From the NCBI GenBank assembly GCA_026981655.1, contig JALSIJ010000002.1, positions 1 through 35,880 of the forward strand: DNA of 35,880 nt. Direction: 5' to 3'. Every line of letters begins with the position of its first letter. Positions within the stretch are counted from its first letter, which is position 1. A program made the position numbers and the translations under genes. The DNA is from Rhizobiaceae bacterium (lineage in GTDB: Bacteria > Pseudomonadota > Alphaproteobacteria > Rhizobiales > Rhizobiaceae). A model generated the notes under the pieces. It was not told the DNA's origin and searched no databases. It saw only the letters and a program-made list of their open reading frames with translations. This document shows, piece by piece, positions 14,112 to 23,863 of the stretch.

Positions 14112-16064
14112 ATGGCCGATACGTCCATTTCCCTTTCATTTCCCGATGGTTCTGTTCGAGAGTTTCCAGCCGGCATTACCGGCCGTGAAATTGCCGAAGG
14201 AATATCCAAATCCCTGTCGAAAAAATCCGTTGCCATTGCGCTGAATGATGAGTTGCAGGACCTAACCGACCCGATTGAAAGCAATGGTGCAATTGAAATC
14301 GTCACCCGTGATGATCCGCGCGCGCTGGAGCTCATTCGCCACGATGCGGCCCATGTGATGGCCGAGGCCGTGCAAGAGCTTTTCCCCGGCACGCAAGTGA
14401 CAATCGGCCCGGTGATTGAAAACGGCTTCTACTATGATTTTGCCCGTGAAAAGCCTTTCACACCCGATGATCTGCCAAAGATCGAGAAGAAAATGCGCGA
14501 GATTATCCAGCGCAACAAACCGTTTGCAAAGGAATATTGGTCACGAGAAAAGGCCCGCGAAGTTTTTGCCGGTAAGGGTGAAGATTATAAGCTGGAGCTG
14601 ATTGATACCATTCCCGATGGCGAAGACTTAAAAATCTATTCTCAAGGCGATTGGTTTGACCTGTGTCGTGGGCCCCATATGGCTTCCACCGGCCAGGTTG
14701 GCACGCATTTTAAACTGATGAGCATTGCCGGTGCCTATTGGCGCGGTAATTCGGATAATGCCATGCTGACCCGTATTTACGGTACCGCCTGGGCCGATAA
14801 AGCGCAGCTCGACCAATATTTGACCATGCTTGAAGAGGCAGAAAAGCGCGACCATCGCAAACTCGGCCGCGAGATGGACCTGTTTCATTTTCAGGAAGAA
14901 GGCCCGGGCGTTGTTTTTTGGCACCCGAAAGGCTGGACGCTGTTTTCAATCCTGATCGACTATATGCGTCGCCGTCAGCAGGATGCCGGTTATCAGGAGG
15001 TCAACACGCCGCAAATCCTTGATCGCGCAATGTGGGAAGCCTCTGGCCACTGGGAAAAATATCACGAGAATATGTTTATTACCGAGACTGAAGATGATCG
15101 TGTTTTCGCCATTAAACCGATGAACTGTCCCGGCCATGTGCAGATTTTCAAGAACGGCCTGCGGTCCTATCGCGAATTGCCGCTGAAGCTGTCAGAATTC
15201 GGCAATGTGATGCGCTATGAACCATCGGGTGCTTTGCATGGGCTTATGCGGGTGCGCGCCTTTACCCAGGATGACGCGCATATTTTTTGCACCGAAGAGC
15301 AGATCACCAAAGAAAGTCTCAAGATTAATGATTTGATCTTGTCGATCTATGAGGATTTTGGCTTTACCGATGTGCATATCAAATATTCCGATCGCCCCGA
15401 AAAGCGTATCGGCTCTGATGATGCTTGGGACAAGGCCGAAAACGCGCTGCGTGAGGCGATCGAGGCATCCGGCAAGGAATGGACACTGAACCCGGGCGAG
15501 GGGGCATTTTATGGCCCCAAACTTGAATATGTTCTGCGCGATGCCATTGGCCGCGACTGGCAGTGCGGCACCAATCAGGTGGATTTGATGTTGCCCGAAA
15601 GGCTCGATGCATTTTACATCGACAGCAATTCCAACAAGGTGCGTCCGGTCATGTTGCACCGCGCCATGTTTGGCTCGCTGGAACGCTTTATCGGTATTTT
15701 GATTGAACACCATGCGGGGCATTTCCCGCTTTGGCTGGCGCCCTTGCAGATTATTGTCGCGACCATTACTTCAGATGCCGATGATTATGGGCAGAAGGTT
15801 GCTGATCGCTTGAAGGCGCAAGGCCTTCGGGTTGAAACCGATTTCCGCAATGAGAAAATCAATTACAAGGTGCGCGAGCATTCACTGGCAAAAGTGCCGG
15901 TTATCGTGGTTTGCGGTATGCGTGAAGCGGAAGAAGAAACGGTAAATATTCGCCGTCTTGGCTCGCGCAACCAGTCATCCATGACGCTGGATGAGGCGGT
16001 GACGTCGCTTGTTGATGAGTCCGTGGCACCAGACATCAAACGTCGGCAGCAGACAACGGCATAA
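14112..16064 (+). CDS. thrS: Threonyl-tRNA synthetase
   Basis: 650 residues, usual for ThrRS; charges tRNA-Thr. Start at ATG 14112 with AAGGAG about ten bases upstream; an in-frame ATG at 14082 lies before that site. TGS domain 1-62, editing (N2/SAD) domain from [17 protein letters not shown] (the HxxxH pair at 77/81), class II catalytic core with [14 protein letters not shown] (Zn cysteine), motif 2 [25 protein letters not shown], motif 3 [18 protein letters not shown], and the anticodon domain from [10 protein letters not shown]. All expected elements are present. In rhizobia it commonly follows yidD; here the duplication, cytochrome and arginine kinase genes lie between. Confidence 0.98.
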   Translation: MADTSISLSFPDGSVREFPAGITGREIAEGISKSLSKKSVAIALNDELQDLTDPIESNGAIEIVTRDDPRALELIRHDAAHVMAEAVQELFPGTQVTIGPVIENGFYYDFAREKPFTPDDLPKIEKKMREIIQRNKPFAKEYWSREKAREVFAGKGEDYKLELIDTIPDGEDLKIYSQGDWFDLCRGPHMASTGQVGTHFKLMSIAGAYWRGNSDNAMLTRIYGTAWADKAQLDQYLTMLEEAEKRDHRKLGREMDLFHFQEEGPGVVFWHPKGWTLFSILIDYMRRRQQDAGYQEVNTPQILDRAMWEASGHWEKYHENMFITETEDDRVFAIKPMNCPGHVQIFKNGLRSYRELPLKLSEFGNVMRYEPSGALHGLMRVRAFTQDDAHIFCTEEQITKESLKINDLILSIYEDFGFTDVHIKYSDRPEKRIGSDDAWDKAENALREAIEASGKEWTLNPGEGAFYGPKLEYVLRDAIGRDWQCGTNQVDLMLPERLDAFYIDSNSNKVRPVMLHRAMFGSLERFIGILIEHHAGHFPLWLAPLQIIVATITSDADDYGQKVADRLKAQGLRVETDFRNEKINYKVREHSLAKVPVIVVCGMREAEEETVNIRRLGSRNQSSMTLDEAVTSLVDESVAPDIKRRQQTTA

Positions 16065-16086
16065 AAACCGGCTAGCATTGGTTTTT
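16063..16086 (+). terminator. Short hairpin after thrS
   Basis: AAAAACC / GGTTTTT overlapping the thrS stop, loop of 10 bases. The stem is weak (only two GC pairs) but ends in a U-rich arm; the following gene starts at 16110, so it may attenuate rather than stop transcription. Confidence 0.4.
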
Positions 16087-16109
16087 GATTGATTATTGCG
16101 GGAAGTTTT

Positions 16110-17150
16110 ATGTCGAAAATTGCAATGCTCACAAGCCTCGTTTCTGTCTACATGCCGGAAGCGGTGGTGAAACTGTTCAATCCAAACCGTGATACCTATC
16201 GCGGTGAAATGATTGACCCCAAAGCCTTTGCACTTGGTCGTCTGGCCAATCACCTGCGCGATGGGGCGCAAATGCCAACGATTGCAGAAAGCCGCGCCCA
16301 GCTTACCCAAACCGCTAAACTGTTTGACACAAAAGCACCCGCTCTTGCCCGGATTGAAGATATTCAGGTTGATGGCGCCGATGGGCCGGTTAAGGCCAGA
16401 CTTTACAGCGATGAACCCAATATTTCTAATCTCCGCCCGGCAATGATCTATTATCATGGCGGCGGCTTCATTCAGGGTGATCTGGAATCGCACCACGAGG
16501 TTTGCGCAAAGCTTGCCAAATGGTCTGGCGCAATTGTTGTGGCCGTCGACTATCGTTTGGCACCGGAATTTCCCTATCCAGCCGGTGTGGATGATGCCAT
16601 TGCCGCCTATCAATATGTGGTTGAGAACAGCAAGGCGCTTGGTGTTGATGGTAATATGGTGGGCGTTGGCGGCGATAGTGCCGGCGGATGTTTTGCCGCC
16701 GTTGTTGCCCAGCAGGCAAGCCAAAGCGGCGGGCCAGTGCCTAAATTTCAGGTGCTGATTTACCCGGTGACCGATGGAAACCTGAACTCGCAATCCATCA
16801 ATGAATTAGAGCATGCCTATATCCTGCCGAAAGCCCGCATGAGCTGGTATCGCGATCAATATGCGGGTGAATTTAAAGATTATGATGATCCAAAATTCTC
16901 GCCCATAAAAGCAGAGAATTTAAGCGGACAGCCGGATGCTTATATTGTCACTGGCGGCTTTGATCCGCTCGTCGATGATGGCACTGATTACGCCAAAAAG
17001 CTCGATGAGGCTGGTGTTGCAACGGTTCACCGCCATTTTCCGGGGCAGGTCCATGCCTTCGTCAACCTGACCAGGGTCGTGCCCGAGGGTACGGTTGCCT
17101 TGAGGGAAATTGCCGCATGGATTTCGGCGAAAATCAGCGCGAATAGCTGA
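16110..17150 (+). CDS. Alpha/beta hydrolase, hormone-sensitive-lipase (HSL) family
   Basis: 346 residues from ATG 16110 (GCGGGAAG upstream). Esterase or lipase with the HSL-type oxyanion motif HGGGF (116-120), nucleophile Ser190 in GGDSAGG, Asp285 in VTGGFDPLVDDG and His315 in GQVHAF, so the triad is complete. An N-terminal cap of about 85 residues precedes the core. No signal peptide is seen, so it is probably cytosolic and acts on short-chain esters. Follows thrS by 45 bp on the same strand and converges on the next gene with no spacer: the two stops abut at 17150/17151. Confidence 0.92.
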   Translation: MSKIAMLTSLVSVYMPEAVVKLFNPNRDTYRGEMIDPKAFALGRLANHLRDGAQMPTIAESRAQLTQTAKLFDTKAPALARIEDIQVDGADGPVKARLYSDEPNISNLRPAMIYYHGGGFIQGDLESHHEVCAKLAKWSGAIVVAVDYRLAPEFPYPAGVDDAIAAYQYVVENSKALGVDGNMVGVGGDSAGGCFAAVVAQQASQSGGPVPKFQVLIYPVTDGNLNSQSINELEHAYILPKARMSWYRDQYAGEFKDYDDPKFSPIKAENLSGQPDAYIVTGGFDPLVDDGTDYAKKLDEAGVATVHRHFPGQVHAFVNLTRVVPEGTVALREIAAWISAKISANS

Positions 17151-18065
17151 TTACTTGGCAACCACTTCCACGTCGCCGTCACCGCCTTCTTTCACCGTAA
17201 AGTCGCGCGTAAAGACTTCGCCGCCATTGCGGGCAAGTGCCGTATAATCACCCGATGCAAGTATCATGGTCGGGAAGGTTTTATTGCTTTCTTTCACCAC
17301 AGCGCCCTGATCGGAAACGATAGACCATGCGGTATCTGCAATGGCCTCACCACCTGTTTCACTGACCAGTTTCAAGGTAATTTTAGCCGCCCGGTGCTGC
17401 AATGTAACCTCGGTCAATTTACCGGCGGTGACACGCAAATCGGCCCGAACCGAAGCGTTGATATCTCCATATTCGGAAACAACATGATAGGTTCCGGCAT
17501 TCAACCGCACAATTTTATCGGCAGATACATTGCGGGCAATGGCGTTTGGTTTTCCATTGTCGCCTTCACTTTGCGCATAAATCGCAAATTTCAGCTTCGG
17601 ATTTGAGATTTTTCTTTTTCCCGCATAGGCATTCAGTTTCAGCCCGCCAGCGTTGAGAACAAATGTCTGGAGCCCACCACCGCGCGCCAGGGTGACGCGC
17701 TTGGTAGCTCCGGCCCGGCCGAATGACGCGTGCACCATATAGCTGCCTGCGGGTAACAAAAACGCAGTTGTGCCACCTTGGCCGCTACCGATAATATTGA
17801 GCTTGCCGCCGCTGTTTTCGCGCGCAGAAAATATCCGCCACAATAGGCCCTTTTCAATCGACTTGCCTTTTTCGGTCAGTCTGGCTTCCAGTATCAGTTC
17901 GTGTTTTACTTGCTGCGGCTTGCTTTTTTCAATCGGGGCAACAAAATTACGCGCCGGCTGTGCGGCCTCTTGGGCGAGAATCATGGCAGGTGCCGAAATT
18001 AGCAGGGCACAAGCCAACATTGGAATTAAAAATAATCCAGACCGTGTGAGTTTAAGTACAAACAT
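17151..18065 (-). CDS. Secreted protein with beta-sandwich repeats, unknown function
   Basis: 304 residues from the ATG at 18065, chosen because it opens a clear signal peptide (MFVLKLTRSGLFLIPMLACA to ILAQ). The longer frame to 18251 would overlap the divergent nitroreductase start. The mature part holds three to four repeats, each ending in a turn of the form (L/A)(P/N/S)(A)G-x-Y: LLPAGSYMVHASFG, RLNAGTYHVVSEYG and ILASGDYTALARNG, each followed by a strand-rich stretch. This layout suggests carboxypeptidase-regulatory-like or Ig-like beta-sandwiches in the periplasm or at the surface. Similar hypothetical proteins occur in Rhizobiales. No catalytic site is visible. Confidence 0.78.
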   Translation of the reverse strand: MFVLKLTRSGLFLIPMLACALLISAPAMILAQEAAQPARNFVAPIEKSKPQQVKHELILEARLTEKGKSIEKGLLWRIFSARENSGGKLNIIGSGQGGTTAFLLPAGSYMVHASFGRAGATKRVTLARGGGLQTFVLNAGGLKLNAYAGKRKISNPKLKFAIYAQSEGDNGKPNAIARNVSADKIVRLNAGTYHVVSEYGDINASVRADLRVTAGKLTEVTLQHRAAKITLKLVSETGGEAIADTAWSIVSDQGAVVKESNKTFPTMILASGDYTALARNGGEVFTRDFTVKEGGDGDVEVVAK

Positions 18066-18231
18066 TGAGAACTTGTCCAGATAACTTTCAGATAACCGCC
18101 AGATGACCGTCAGATAAACGATTGCCTCGGAATAAAATCCATGCTTGATGGCAATTTCGTGACAAAATGGCTTTCGATATGCCATTAAATAGCGAATTAA
18201 AGCCCCAATGCCAAGCGGAGTGGTAAAACTC

Positions 18232-18822
18232 GTGAATTCTGACTTTAACAATGATCTTTTGGACTATTTGAAGTCCCGGCGGTCTGATCTAGCAATGACA
18301 CTGGTTGAACCCGCACCGACAGCCGACGAGGTTGCGCAATTGATCACCCTTGCAGCGCGCGTGCCTGATCATGGCAAGCTAAGCCCCTGGCGTTTTATTG
18401 AATATCCCCACGCCGCGCGGCAAAAGCTGTGCGATAATCTGAAAGCCTTATCCGATAAAGATGCAGATGAGACGCGCATAGAATCGCGTGAAAAAGAGAT
18501 TTCGCGTTTTAAGTCGGCACCTATGGTTATTGGCGTGGTCTCGTGTGCCGCCGAGCACCCAAAAATTCCCCAATGGGAGCAGGCGCTTTCAGCCGGAGCC
18601 GCCACCATGCAAATGCTAATCGCTGCCAATGCAATGGGCTTTGGTGCCCAATGGCTGACCGGGTGGTACACGCGCGATTCCAACGCGCTCGCATTGCTCG
18701 GCATCACGGGTGGCGAGCAGGTCGCCGGCATGGTTCATATTGGCACGCCGACGGCTGAAAAGACCGACCGAACCCGCCCTGAACTAAGCGACATTCACTC
18801 AATTTATTCATCCTCCAGATAA
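18232..18822 (+). CDS. Nitroreductase family protein (NfnB/YdjA-like)
   Basis: 196 residues from GTG 18232, with GGAG at 18217-18220; the ATG at 18208 has no ribosome-binding site. FMN-dependent oxidoreductase. Visible are the N-terminal DYLKSRRS (FMN phosphate arginines), AARVPDHGKLSPWRFIEY (the family's PSxxNxQPWRF equivalent, in the YdjA form with DHG), and AMGFGAQWLTGWYTRD with a later MVHIGTP. YdjA-type members are small dimers that reduce nitro or quinone compounds; the natural substrate is unknown. The flavin reductase gene starts 13 bp downstream, so the two are probably co-transcribed. Confidence 0.9.
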   Translation: MNSDFNNDLLDYLKSRRSDLAMTLVEPAPTADEVAQLITLAARVPDHGKLSPWRFIEYPHAARQKLCDNLKALSDKDADETRIESREKEISRFKSAPMVIGVVSCAAEHPKIPQWEQALSAGAATMQMLIAANAMGFGAQWLTGWYTRDSNALALLGITGGEQVAGMVHIGTPTAEKTDRTRPELSDIHSIYSSSR

Positions 18823-18835
18823 AGAGAATCTACCT

Positions 18836-19444
18836 GTGTTTTATGAAGCCTCCACCAACGACCACAATCTTGCCCACGACCCGTTTAAGGCGATTGTTTC
18901 GCCCCGGCCGATAGGTTGGATTTCCAGCCTGTCGAAAACAGGCATTGCCAATCTTGCGCCCTATAGTTTTTTCAACGCGATGGGAGATCGGCCAAAAATG
19001 GTGATCTTCGGTTCCGCTGGCATTAAAGATAGTGCCCGTAACATTGCTGATTCTGGCGAATTTACCTGCAATTTCGTCAGCGATAATCTGAAAGAGGTCA
19101 TGAATTTAAGTTCGGCCGATTGCCCGCCGGAAGTCAGCGAATTTGACTATGCCAATATCGAAAAAGCCGACGGAAAAATGGTCGCGTGCCCGCGTGTTGC
19201 GAAAGCCTTTTCGGCGCTGGAATGCAAATTAGTGCAAATCATCAATCCAAAAGACATCGATGGCAATCCCTCCATGAACCACCTGTTCATTGGTCAGGTT
19301 GTTGGCATTCATATCGCCGAAGAAGCAATTGTTGACGGGCGCTTTGATGTGAACATCACCAAACCGGTTTCCAGACTTGGCTATATGGATTTCTCCACGG
19401 TCGAAAGCGTTTATGAAATGCTGCGGCCTGAATATAAGGGGTAG
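18836..19444 (+). CDS. Flavin reductase-like FMN-binding protein
   Basis: 202 residues from GTG 18836, after AAAGAGAATC. Split-barrel flavin reductase fold (DIM6/NTAB). Signatures include KAIVSPRPIGWISSLSKTGIANLAPYSFFNAMGDRP (start of the FMN site), DSARNIADSGEFTCNFVSDN and a final NITKPVSRLGYMDFSTV, which is characteristic of the larger subgroup of about 200 residues. It may reduce flavin for the upstream nitroreductase or act on its own; the gene pair is the only hint. Two segments longer than 20 residues are described here only in part. Confidence 0.9.
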   Translation: MFYEASTNDHNLAHDPFKAIVSPRPIGWISSLSKTGIANLAPYSFFNAMGDRPKMVIFGSAGIKDSARNIADSGEFTCNFVSDNLKEVMNLSSADCPPEVSEFDYANIEKADGKMVACPRVAKAFSALECKLVQIINPKDIDGNPSMNHLFIGQVVGIHIAEEAIVDGRFDVNITKPVSRLGYMDFSTVESVYEMLRPEYKG

Positions 19445-19577
19445 GGTGGGGAAAGGGGATGGTGGGCGAATGAGCCCAAAGTTACCAGTCTATGAGGAAT
19501 AGCTGCTCAATTAACGGCTCAAATTTTTAACCAGCTGGCGCGGCTATTTATTCGTTACTCTATGCTAAATTTGATAA

Positions 19578-20183
19578 TCAATGTTTATTCGACCGATTGC
19601 GTTGTTTGGCCTCAAATTGTTGCCAAACATGGATACGTCCTTTTTGGCGAGCATCGGCCAGCCAAAGTTTTTTGCGTATGCCAGATACTTCCAACGCCCG
19701 ATATTCTCCAGCAGAGAATTTTGGCCAGTCGATAGCTAAACCGAGTTTGACCATTTCAGCTGATAGGTCGCGTCCATCTTCCAGATAGCACCGTGCAACT
19801 ATTCGGCCATGATCATCTTGTTCTATTGCTTCTGCTCGAATTCTTTGTCCTTTGCATAAAGAAACTAAAGCCCACTTGGCCTTCTGCCCGAAAGGATGGT
19901 TTATTTCTGGCGCATCAACACCGAACAATCGTATTTGGTTTTTTTGTATGACTATTGAGTCGCCATCGACCACATAGGCTAAGCCAAATAGAACAATGTT
20001 GTCTGGTATTGGTCTCGCGTTTTTTGCGTCAAACGGCTGAAGATTTGCCGTGGCATTGTTGTGACGAGGTGTGGATTTGTATCCACGATCCTTCTTGCCA
20101 CTGCTGTGCCAAATACCCAGCGCAAGAACCAGGATAGCCAGTATTAGTACAAGAACTAATTCACTTTCCAAATGATCCACCAA
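19578..20183 (-). CDS. Membrane-anchored thermonuclease (SNase-like)
   Basis: 201 residues. One N-terminal transmembrane segment (about 7-26, SELVLVLILAILVLALGIWH), a polar linker, then an SNase domain from about 70. Motifs of staphylococcal nuclease are present: VVDGDSIVI, RLFGVDAPEINHPFGQKA (Arg and Asp/Glu of the active site) and HGRIVARCYLEDGRDLSAEMVKLGLA. So it is a calcium-dependent DNA/RNA nuclease on the outer side of the inner membrane, perhaps for nucleotide scavenging. The C-terminus is basic. It stands alone between gaps of about 130 and 160 bp. Confidence 0.9.
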   Translation of the reverse strand: MVDHLESELVLVLILAILVLALGIWHSSGKKDRGYKSTPRHNNATANLQPFDAKNARPIPDNIVLFGLAYVVDGDSIVIQKNQIRLFGVDAPEINHPFGQKAKWALVSLCKGQRIRAEAIEQDDHGRIVARCYLEDGRDLSAEMVKLGLAIDWPKFSAGEYRALEVSGIRKKLWLADARQKGRIHVWQQFEAKQRNRSNKH

Positions 20184-20344
20184 TTAGAATTACTGCAAAC
20201 TGAAAAATCAACATATAGTAGCTATTGGTTCACCTCGCAATCCTTGTGGGAAGTTGCCACAGGTAGGTTGGTGTGGATTTGATCTGCATCTATATGGGGT
20301 GCAAGCCAAGTTACAACACAAATCTATATTTCTGCACCCCCACC

Positions 20345-21220
20345 TCACTCCGCCCCAATCACCCGCGACAGTAGTAATTGAGCGCGTTTGAGGTGAGGGC
20401 GGTCGAGCATTTCGCCATTCAAACCAATCACGCCCGGGTTTCCGGCGGCGTGAAAAGCATCAACAATAGCTTTGGCGCGCGCGATGGCTTCATTTGATGG
20501 GGTGAATGCCCTGTTGATGATTTCCACCTGCGCCGGGTGAATGGCCATCTTGCCGGTAAAACCGTCAATGGCGGCTTCATCACATTCTTCGCGCAAGCCC
20601 TCCATATCGCGAAAATCTGTATAGACGGTGTCAATCGGCGCAACGCCGGCCGCAACCGCGCCCAACAATGTTACGGTACGCGCATGTTGAAATATCGCCC
20701 GGTAATTGCCGTCCGCATCGCGCTTTTCCAGCGCGCCAATATCGGCGGAAAGATCTTCCGCACCCCAGGTGATTGCCGAAAGCCGCTGGCTGCGATCGCC
20801 ATAGGTGCCGGCATTCAACGTGCCAAGCGCCGTTTCGGTTATGATTGCGGCAATTCGGGTTAAGCCATCGCTGATATTGTTTTCAGCCTCATAGACCCGC
20901 AAGCGCGCGTCCAAAAGGGTGACATCTTTGCCATGCTCGGCCTTGGGCAGCAATATGCCGTGCGGCTTTGCCACCATGATGGCCTTAAGGTCGTCTTCCA
21001 GCATGTTGCTGTCAAAACTGTTGATGCGCACAAAAATTGTCGGCGCATCGGGGTTTTCCAGATTGTCGGCAAGATAGGCGGCTGTGATGCGCCGGGCCTC
21101 GATCTTGTTGTCGAGTGAAACGGAATCTTCCAGATCAACCAGCAGCACATCTGCGCCGCTTTCCAGACCCTTGGCGAGCTTTTTCTCACTGTCGCCGGGA
21201 ACAAATAGCAGGGAGCGCAT
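20345..21220 (-). CDS. HpcH/HpaI aldolase - CoA ester lyase (citrate lyase beta / malyl-CoA lyase family)
   Basis: 291 residues. TIM-barrel lyase that cleaves or hydrolyses beta-hydroxyacyl-CoA esters with Mg2+. Start MRSLLFVPGDSEKKLAKG and VDLEDSV are the CitE hallmarks; GILLPKAEHG, ITETALGTLNAG and TWGAEDLSADIGA follow, and the tail has GKMAIHPAQVEIIN. In alphaproteobacteria such genes next to a short MaoC gene are commonly annotated as CoA ester lyase; the substrate could be malyl-, methylmalyl- or citramalyl-CoA, or it may be a thioesterase (Mcl2-like). It starts three bases after the MaoC stop, so translational coupling is likely. Confidence 0.92.
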   Translation of the reverse strand: MRSLLFVPGDSEKKLAKGLESGADVLLVDLEDSVSLDNKIEARRITAAYLADNLENPDAPTIFVRINSFDSNMLEDDLKAIMVAKPHGILLPKAEHGKDVTLLDARLRVYEAENNISDGLTRIAAIITETALGTLNAGTYGDRSQRLSAITWGAEDLSADIGALEKRDADGNYRAIFQHARTVTLLGAVAAGVAPIDTVYTDFRDMEGLREECDEAAIDGFTGKMAIHPAQVEIINRAFTPSNEAIARAKAIVDAFHAAGNPGVIGLNGEMLDRPHLKRAQLLLSRVIGAE

Positions 21221-21223
21221 CGG

Positions 21224-21682
21224 TTATACCTCAACCGTCTTGCAGCGCATCATCGCCTGACGGGTGCAAATGGCTACAAGTTCGTCATTTTGATTAAAGC
21301 CACGATGCTCAAAGGTCACAATGCCCCGGTCCGGTTTGGATTTAGAGGCGCGAACCGCCTTAACTTCGGTGGTTACATGGATCGAATCGCCCTGAAATAC
21401 CGGGGCAGGGAAGCCCACATCGGTCATTCCCAGATTGCCGATTGTGGTGCCTAGCGTTGTGTCGCCAACCGAAATTCCGACAATCAGCCCCAGCGTGAAC
21501 AGTGAATTGACCAGGGGCTCGCCCCATTCGGTTTGGGCGGCAAAATGCCGGTCGATATGCAGGGGCTGGGGGTTCAGCGTCATGGTGGAAAACAGCATAT
21601 TGTCAGATTCTGTAACCGTTTTGGTCAATTCATGTTTGAATATTTGCCCAACATGAAATTCTTCAAAATACAGACCCGCCAT
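21224..21682 (-). CDS. MaoC family (R)-hydratase, hotdog fold
   Basis: 152 residues. Single hotdog MaoC domain; hydrates enoyl-CoA esters. Visible: YFEEFHVGQIFKHELTKTVTE, the active-site region TLNPQPLHIDRHFAA (Asn/Asp-His pair of the hydratase 2 motif appears as NPQPLHID), and PVFQGDSIHVTTEV. Shorter than mesaconyl-CoA hydratase (about 340). Paired with the CoA lyase downstream, it probably converts an unsaturated C4-C5 CoA ester to a beta-hydroxy ester that the lyase then splits, as in ethylmalonyl-CoA or methylaspartate-like routes. That pathway link is inference; no crotonyl-CoA carboxylase is in the window. Confidence 0.9.
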   Translation of the reverse strand: MAGLYFEEFHVGQIFKHELTKTVTESDNMLFSTMTLNPQPLHIDRHFAAQTEWGEPLVNSLFTLGLIVGISVGDTTLGTTIGNLGMTDVGFPAPVFQGDSIHVTTEVKAVRASKSKPDRGIVTFEHRGFNQNDELVAICTRQAMMRCKTVEV

Positions 21683-21859
21683 TTGTAATTCCCGTTTGTT
21701 GCTTTGTATGGCCTGAAAGCCGCTATGGGACCGACCTTAAGCCGGGCTGAAATTCTTATCAAGAGATTAGCATCTGTAGTGAACAAATCGTTAAACCTTT
21801 TCCGCTATTTACAAGCAGGCAATGTTTCATTGCACTAGGTTTGTATGTGGAATTCATAA

Positions 21860-23002
21860 ATGATTGTTCAGCGTTTCTTACATTGGTTGGATACGGCACC
21901 CAAATCCAGCCGGGCAGATGCAGCAGCAGCACTGGCCCGCGCGCGGCTGAGTTCTGAAATGTCAGCCGAAGAGATTGATGCTGCAGATGCAGCCCTGACA
22001 TTGTTGCTGGACGATCAATCCGCCAAGGTGCGCTATGCGATGGCCGATGTTTTGGCATCGAACGCATCCGCCCCAAGGCATTTGATTATGGCACTGGCAA
22101 GGGATCAATCTGATATTGCGATGCTGGTGCTTTGCCGCTCGCCATTGTTTCTGGATTCGGAACTTATCGAAATAATCGCCGCCAATGATGCGGTCTCTCT
22201 TTTGGCAATCGCCTGCAGGCAGCCCTTGTCAAACCGGGTCGCAAGCGTGCTGATCGCCGCAAAAAATTACGATACCTGTCTGGCATTGTTGCAGAACAGC
22301 CAAATCAATTTGTCGACGGAAAATCTTCGCGCCATCGCCGAAAACTTTGGTAAACACGCGGAAATTCGTGAGGCTTTGTTGGCTGGCAACAATCTGCCGG
22401 CGGATATTCGTCAGGCTCTGATTTCTCAAATGGCGACAGCACTGGAAAAGCTGGTGGTGGAGAAATCCTGGTTGAGTGAAAAACGTGCCAAAAGGATGGT
22501 TTGCGAGGCAAGAGATCGCTCCAGCCTGCAAATGGCTTTTCATGTGCCGTCAAATGAGATAGCGCCGTTGGTTGAACAATTGCGAAAATCTGAACAGTTG
22601 ACCGCAGCCTTTCTGGTGCGCTCTGTTTGCATCGGCAATATTTCGCTGTTTACCGCAGCAATCGCCAATTTAAGTTCTATTCCGGAAAATCGGATTTTAG
22701 CCGTGTTACAGCAGGGGCGCACCGCCGCATTTCGGGCGATCTATGATCGTTCCGGCCTGCCGAAAGCGGCCATACCGGCCATCACTGCCGCCGTTGATAT
22801 TTGGCGGGATGAGGCCGAGCTGAACGACACAGATGATGATATTCAGGTGCAAAAGCACGTTATGGACCGGATTATCGATCAGTATATTTCGGCGACACCC
22901 GACCCCAATCAAAGCCTGTTGGCACTGTTGCGCCGCATCTCATCGGAAATTACCCGCGAGGCCGCCTTGATGCGGGTGCGGGAAATCAGCAGCGCCGCAT
23001 AA
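21860..23002 (+). CDS. DUF2336 domain protein
   Basis: 380 residues, almost entirely alpha-helical and leucine/alanine-rich, without membrane segments. The order of helices (FLHWLDTAPKSSRADAAAAL, then DDQSAKVRYAMADVLASNA, APRHLIMALARDQSDIAMLV) is that of DUF2336 proteins of alphaproteobacteria, which look like HEAT-type repeats. Function is unknown; family members have been mentioned in connection with stress and cell-cycle control, but I cannot support a specific role. Start ATG 21860 has GTGGA nine bases upstream. It is divergent from the MaoC/lyase pair and convergent with nadK. Confidence 0.88.
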   Translation: MIVQRFLHWLDTAPKSSRADAAAALARARLSSEMSAEEIDAADAALTLLLDDQSAKVRYAMADVLASNASAPRHLIMALARDQSDIAMLVLCRSPLFLDSELIEIIAANDAVSLLAIACRQPLSNRVASVLIAAKNYDTCLALLQNSQINLSTENLRAIAENFGKHAEIREALLAGNNLPADIRQALISQMATALEKLVVEKSWLSEKRAKRMVCEARDRSSLQMAFHVPSNEIAPLVEQLRKSEQLTAAFLVRSVCIGNISLFTAAIANLSSIPENRILAVLQQGRTAAFRAIYDRSGLPKAAIPAITAAVDIWRDEAELNDTDDDIQVQKHVMDRIIDQYISATPDPNQSLLALLRRISSEITREAALMRVREISSAA

Positions 23003-23027
23003 TTGTTTCCAGTTTGTATGAAACATC

Positions 23028-23804
23028 CTAATAGCGAAATTGTTCAGCTAAAATGCGCTCGTCCCAGGTGTGCTCTGGATCAAACATAAGAATGCCGTGC
23101 GACTGTCGATCTTCTTGAATATCAACGCTGATGACCGATTTGATCTCGATATTATCCGCAACCGCGTTTACCGGCCGTTTGTGTGCCGCAATCACTTCTA
23201 TATGAACATTTGCCGTATTGGGCAAAAGCGCGCCTTTCCAGTTGCGGGGTCTGAAAGGGCTTACCGGGGTTAGTGCAAGCAAAGGCGCATTGAGCGGCAA
23301 TATCGGCCCGTGGGCGGAAAGGTTGTAGGCGGTTGACCCTTGCGGCGTGGCAACCATTACCCCGTCACAGGCCAGTTGCTCAAGCCGGGTTTTTCCATCA
23401 ATCATGATCTTTAGTTTGGCCGCCTGATGGGACTGGCGAAAGAGTGATACTTCATTGATTGCCAGCGCTTGATGGGTCTTTCCATCGCCATCAATGGCGG
23501 TCATTTTAAGCGGGTGAATTCGGCTTTGAATGGCATTTTCAAGTCTGCCCGGCAGGTCATCTACATTGAATTCATTCATAAGAAACCCGACGGTTCCCTT
23601 GTTCATACCGTATATTGGAATGTCAGAGTTCATGAACTGATGCTGACTTTGCAGCATAAATCCATCGCCGCCAAGTGCGACAATAATATCCGCATCCATC
23701 GGATCGCAATTACCGTGGATGGCCGTCAGTTCCGACAAGGCTGCCACGGCCTCAATGGCCGGGCTTGCAATAAAGGCTATTTTCAAGATGTCACCATTTT
23801 CCAA
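23028..23804 (-). CDS. nadK: NAD kinase
   Basis: 258 residues; phosphorylates NAD to NADP, cytosolic. Motifs: ALGGDGFMLQ (GGDG at 45-48), GMNKGTVGFLMNEF, the substrate-binding NEVSLFR and a TPQGSTAYNLSAHGPIL loop, all standard for bacterial NadK. The start could also be the TTG at 23783 (LKIAFIAS), which matches the usual beginning of the family; the ATG at 23804 is kept as the longer call. Only 25 bp separate its stop from that of the convergent DUF2336 gene. Confidence 0.96.
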   Translation of the reverse strand: MENGDILKIAFIASPAIEAVAALSELTAIHGNCDPMDADIIVALGGDGFMLQSQHQFMNSDIPIYGMNKGTVGFLMNEFNVDDLPGRLENAIQSRIHPLKMTAIDGDGKTHQALAINEVSLFRQSHQAAKLKIMIDGKTRLEQLACDGVMVATPQGSTAYNLSAHGPILPLNAPLLALTPVSPFRPRNWKGALLPNTANVHIEVIAAHKRPVNAVADNIEIKSVISVDIQEDRQSHGILMFDPEHTWDERILAEQFRY

Positions 23805-23863
23805 AAGTCATCTATTGCAAGCATTAATGGACAGAATATGCAATCAGCCACCATCCAATAGAG

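Noticed and set aside
15192-15722. 176-codon minus-strand frame inside thrS
   Set aside because: It lies entirely within the conserved catalytic core of ThrRS and is an antisense shadow.
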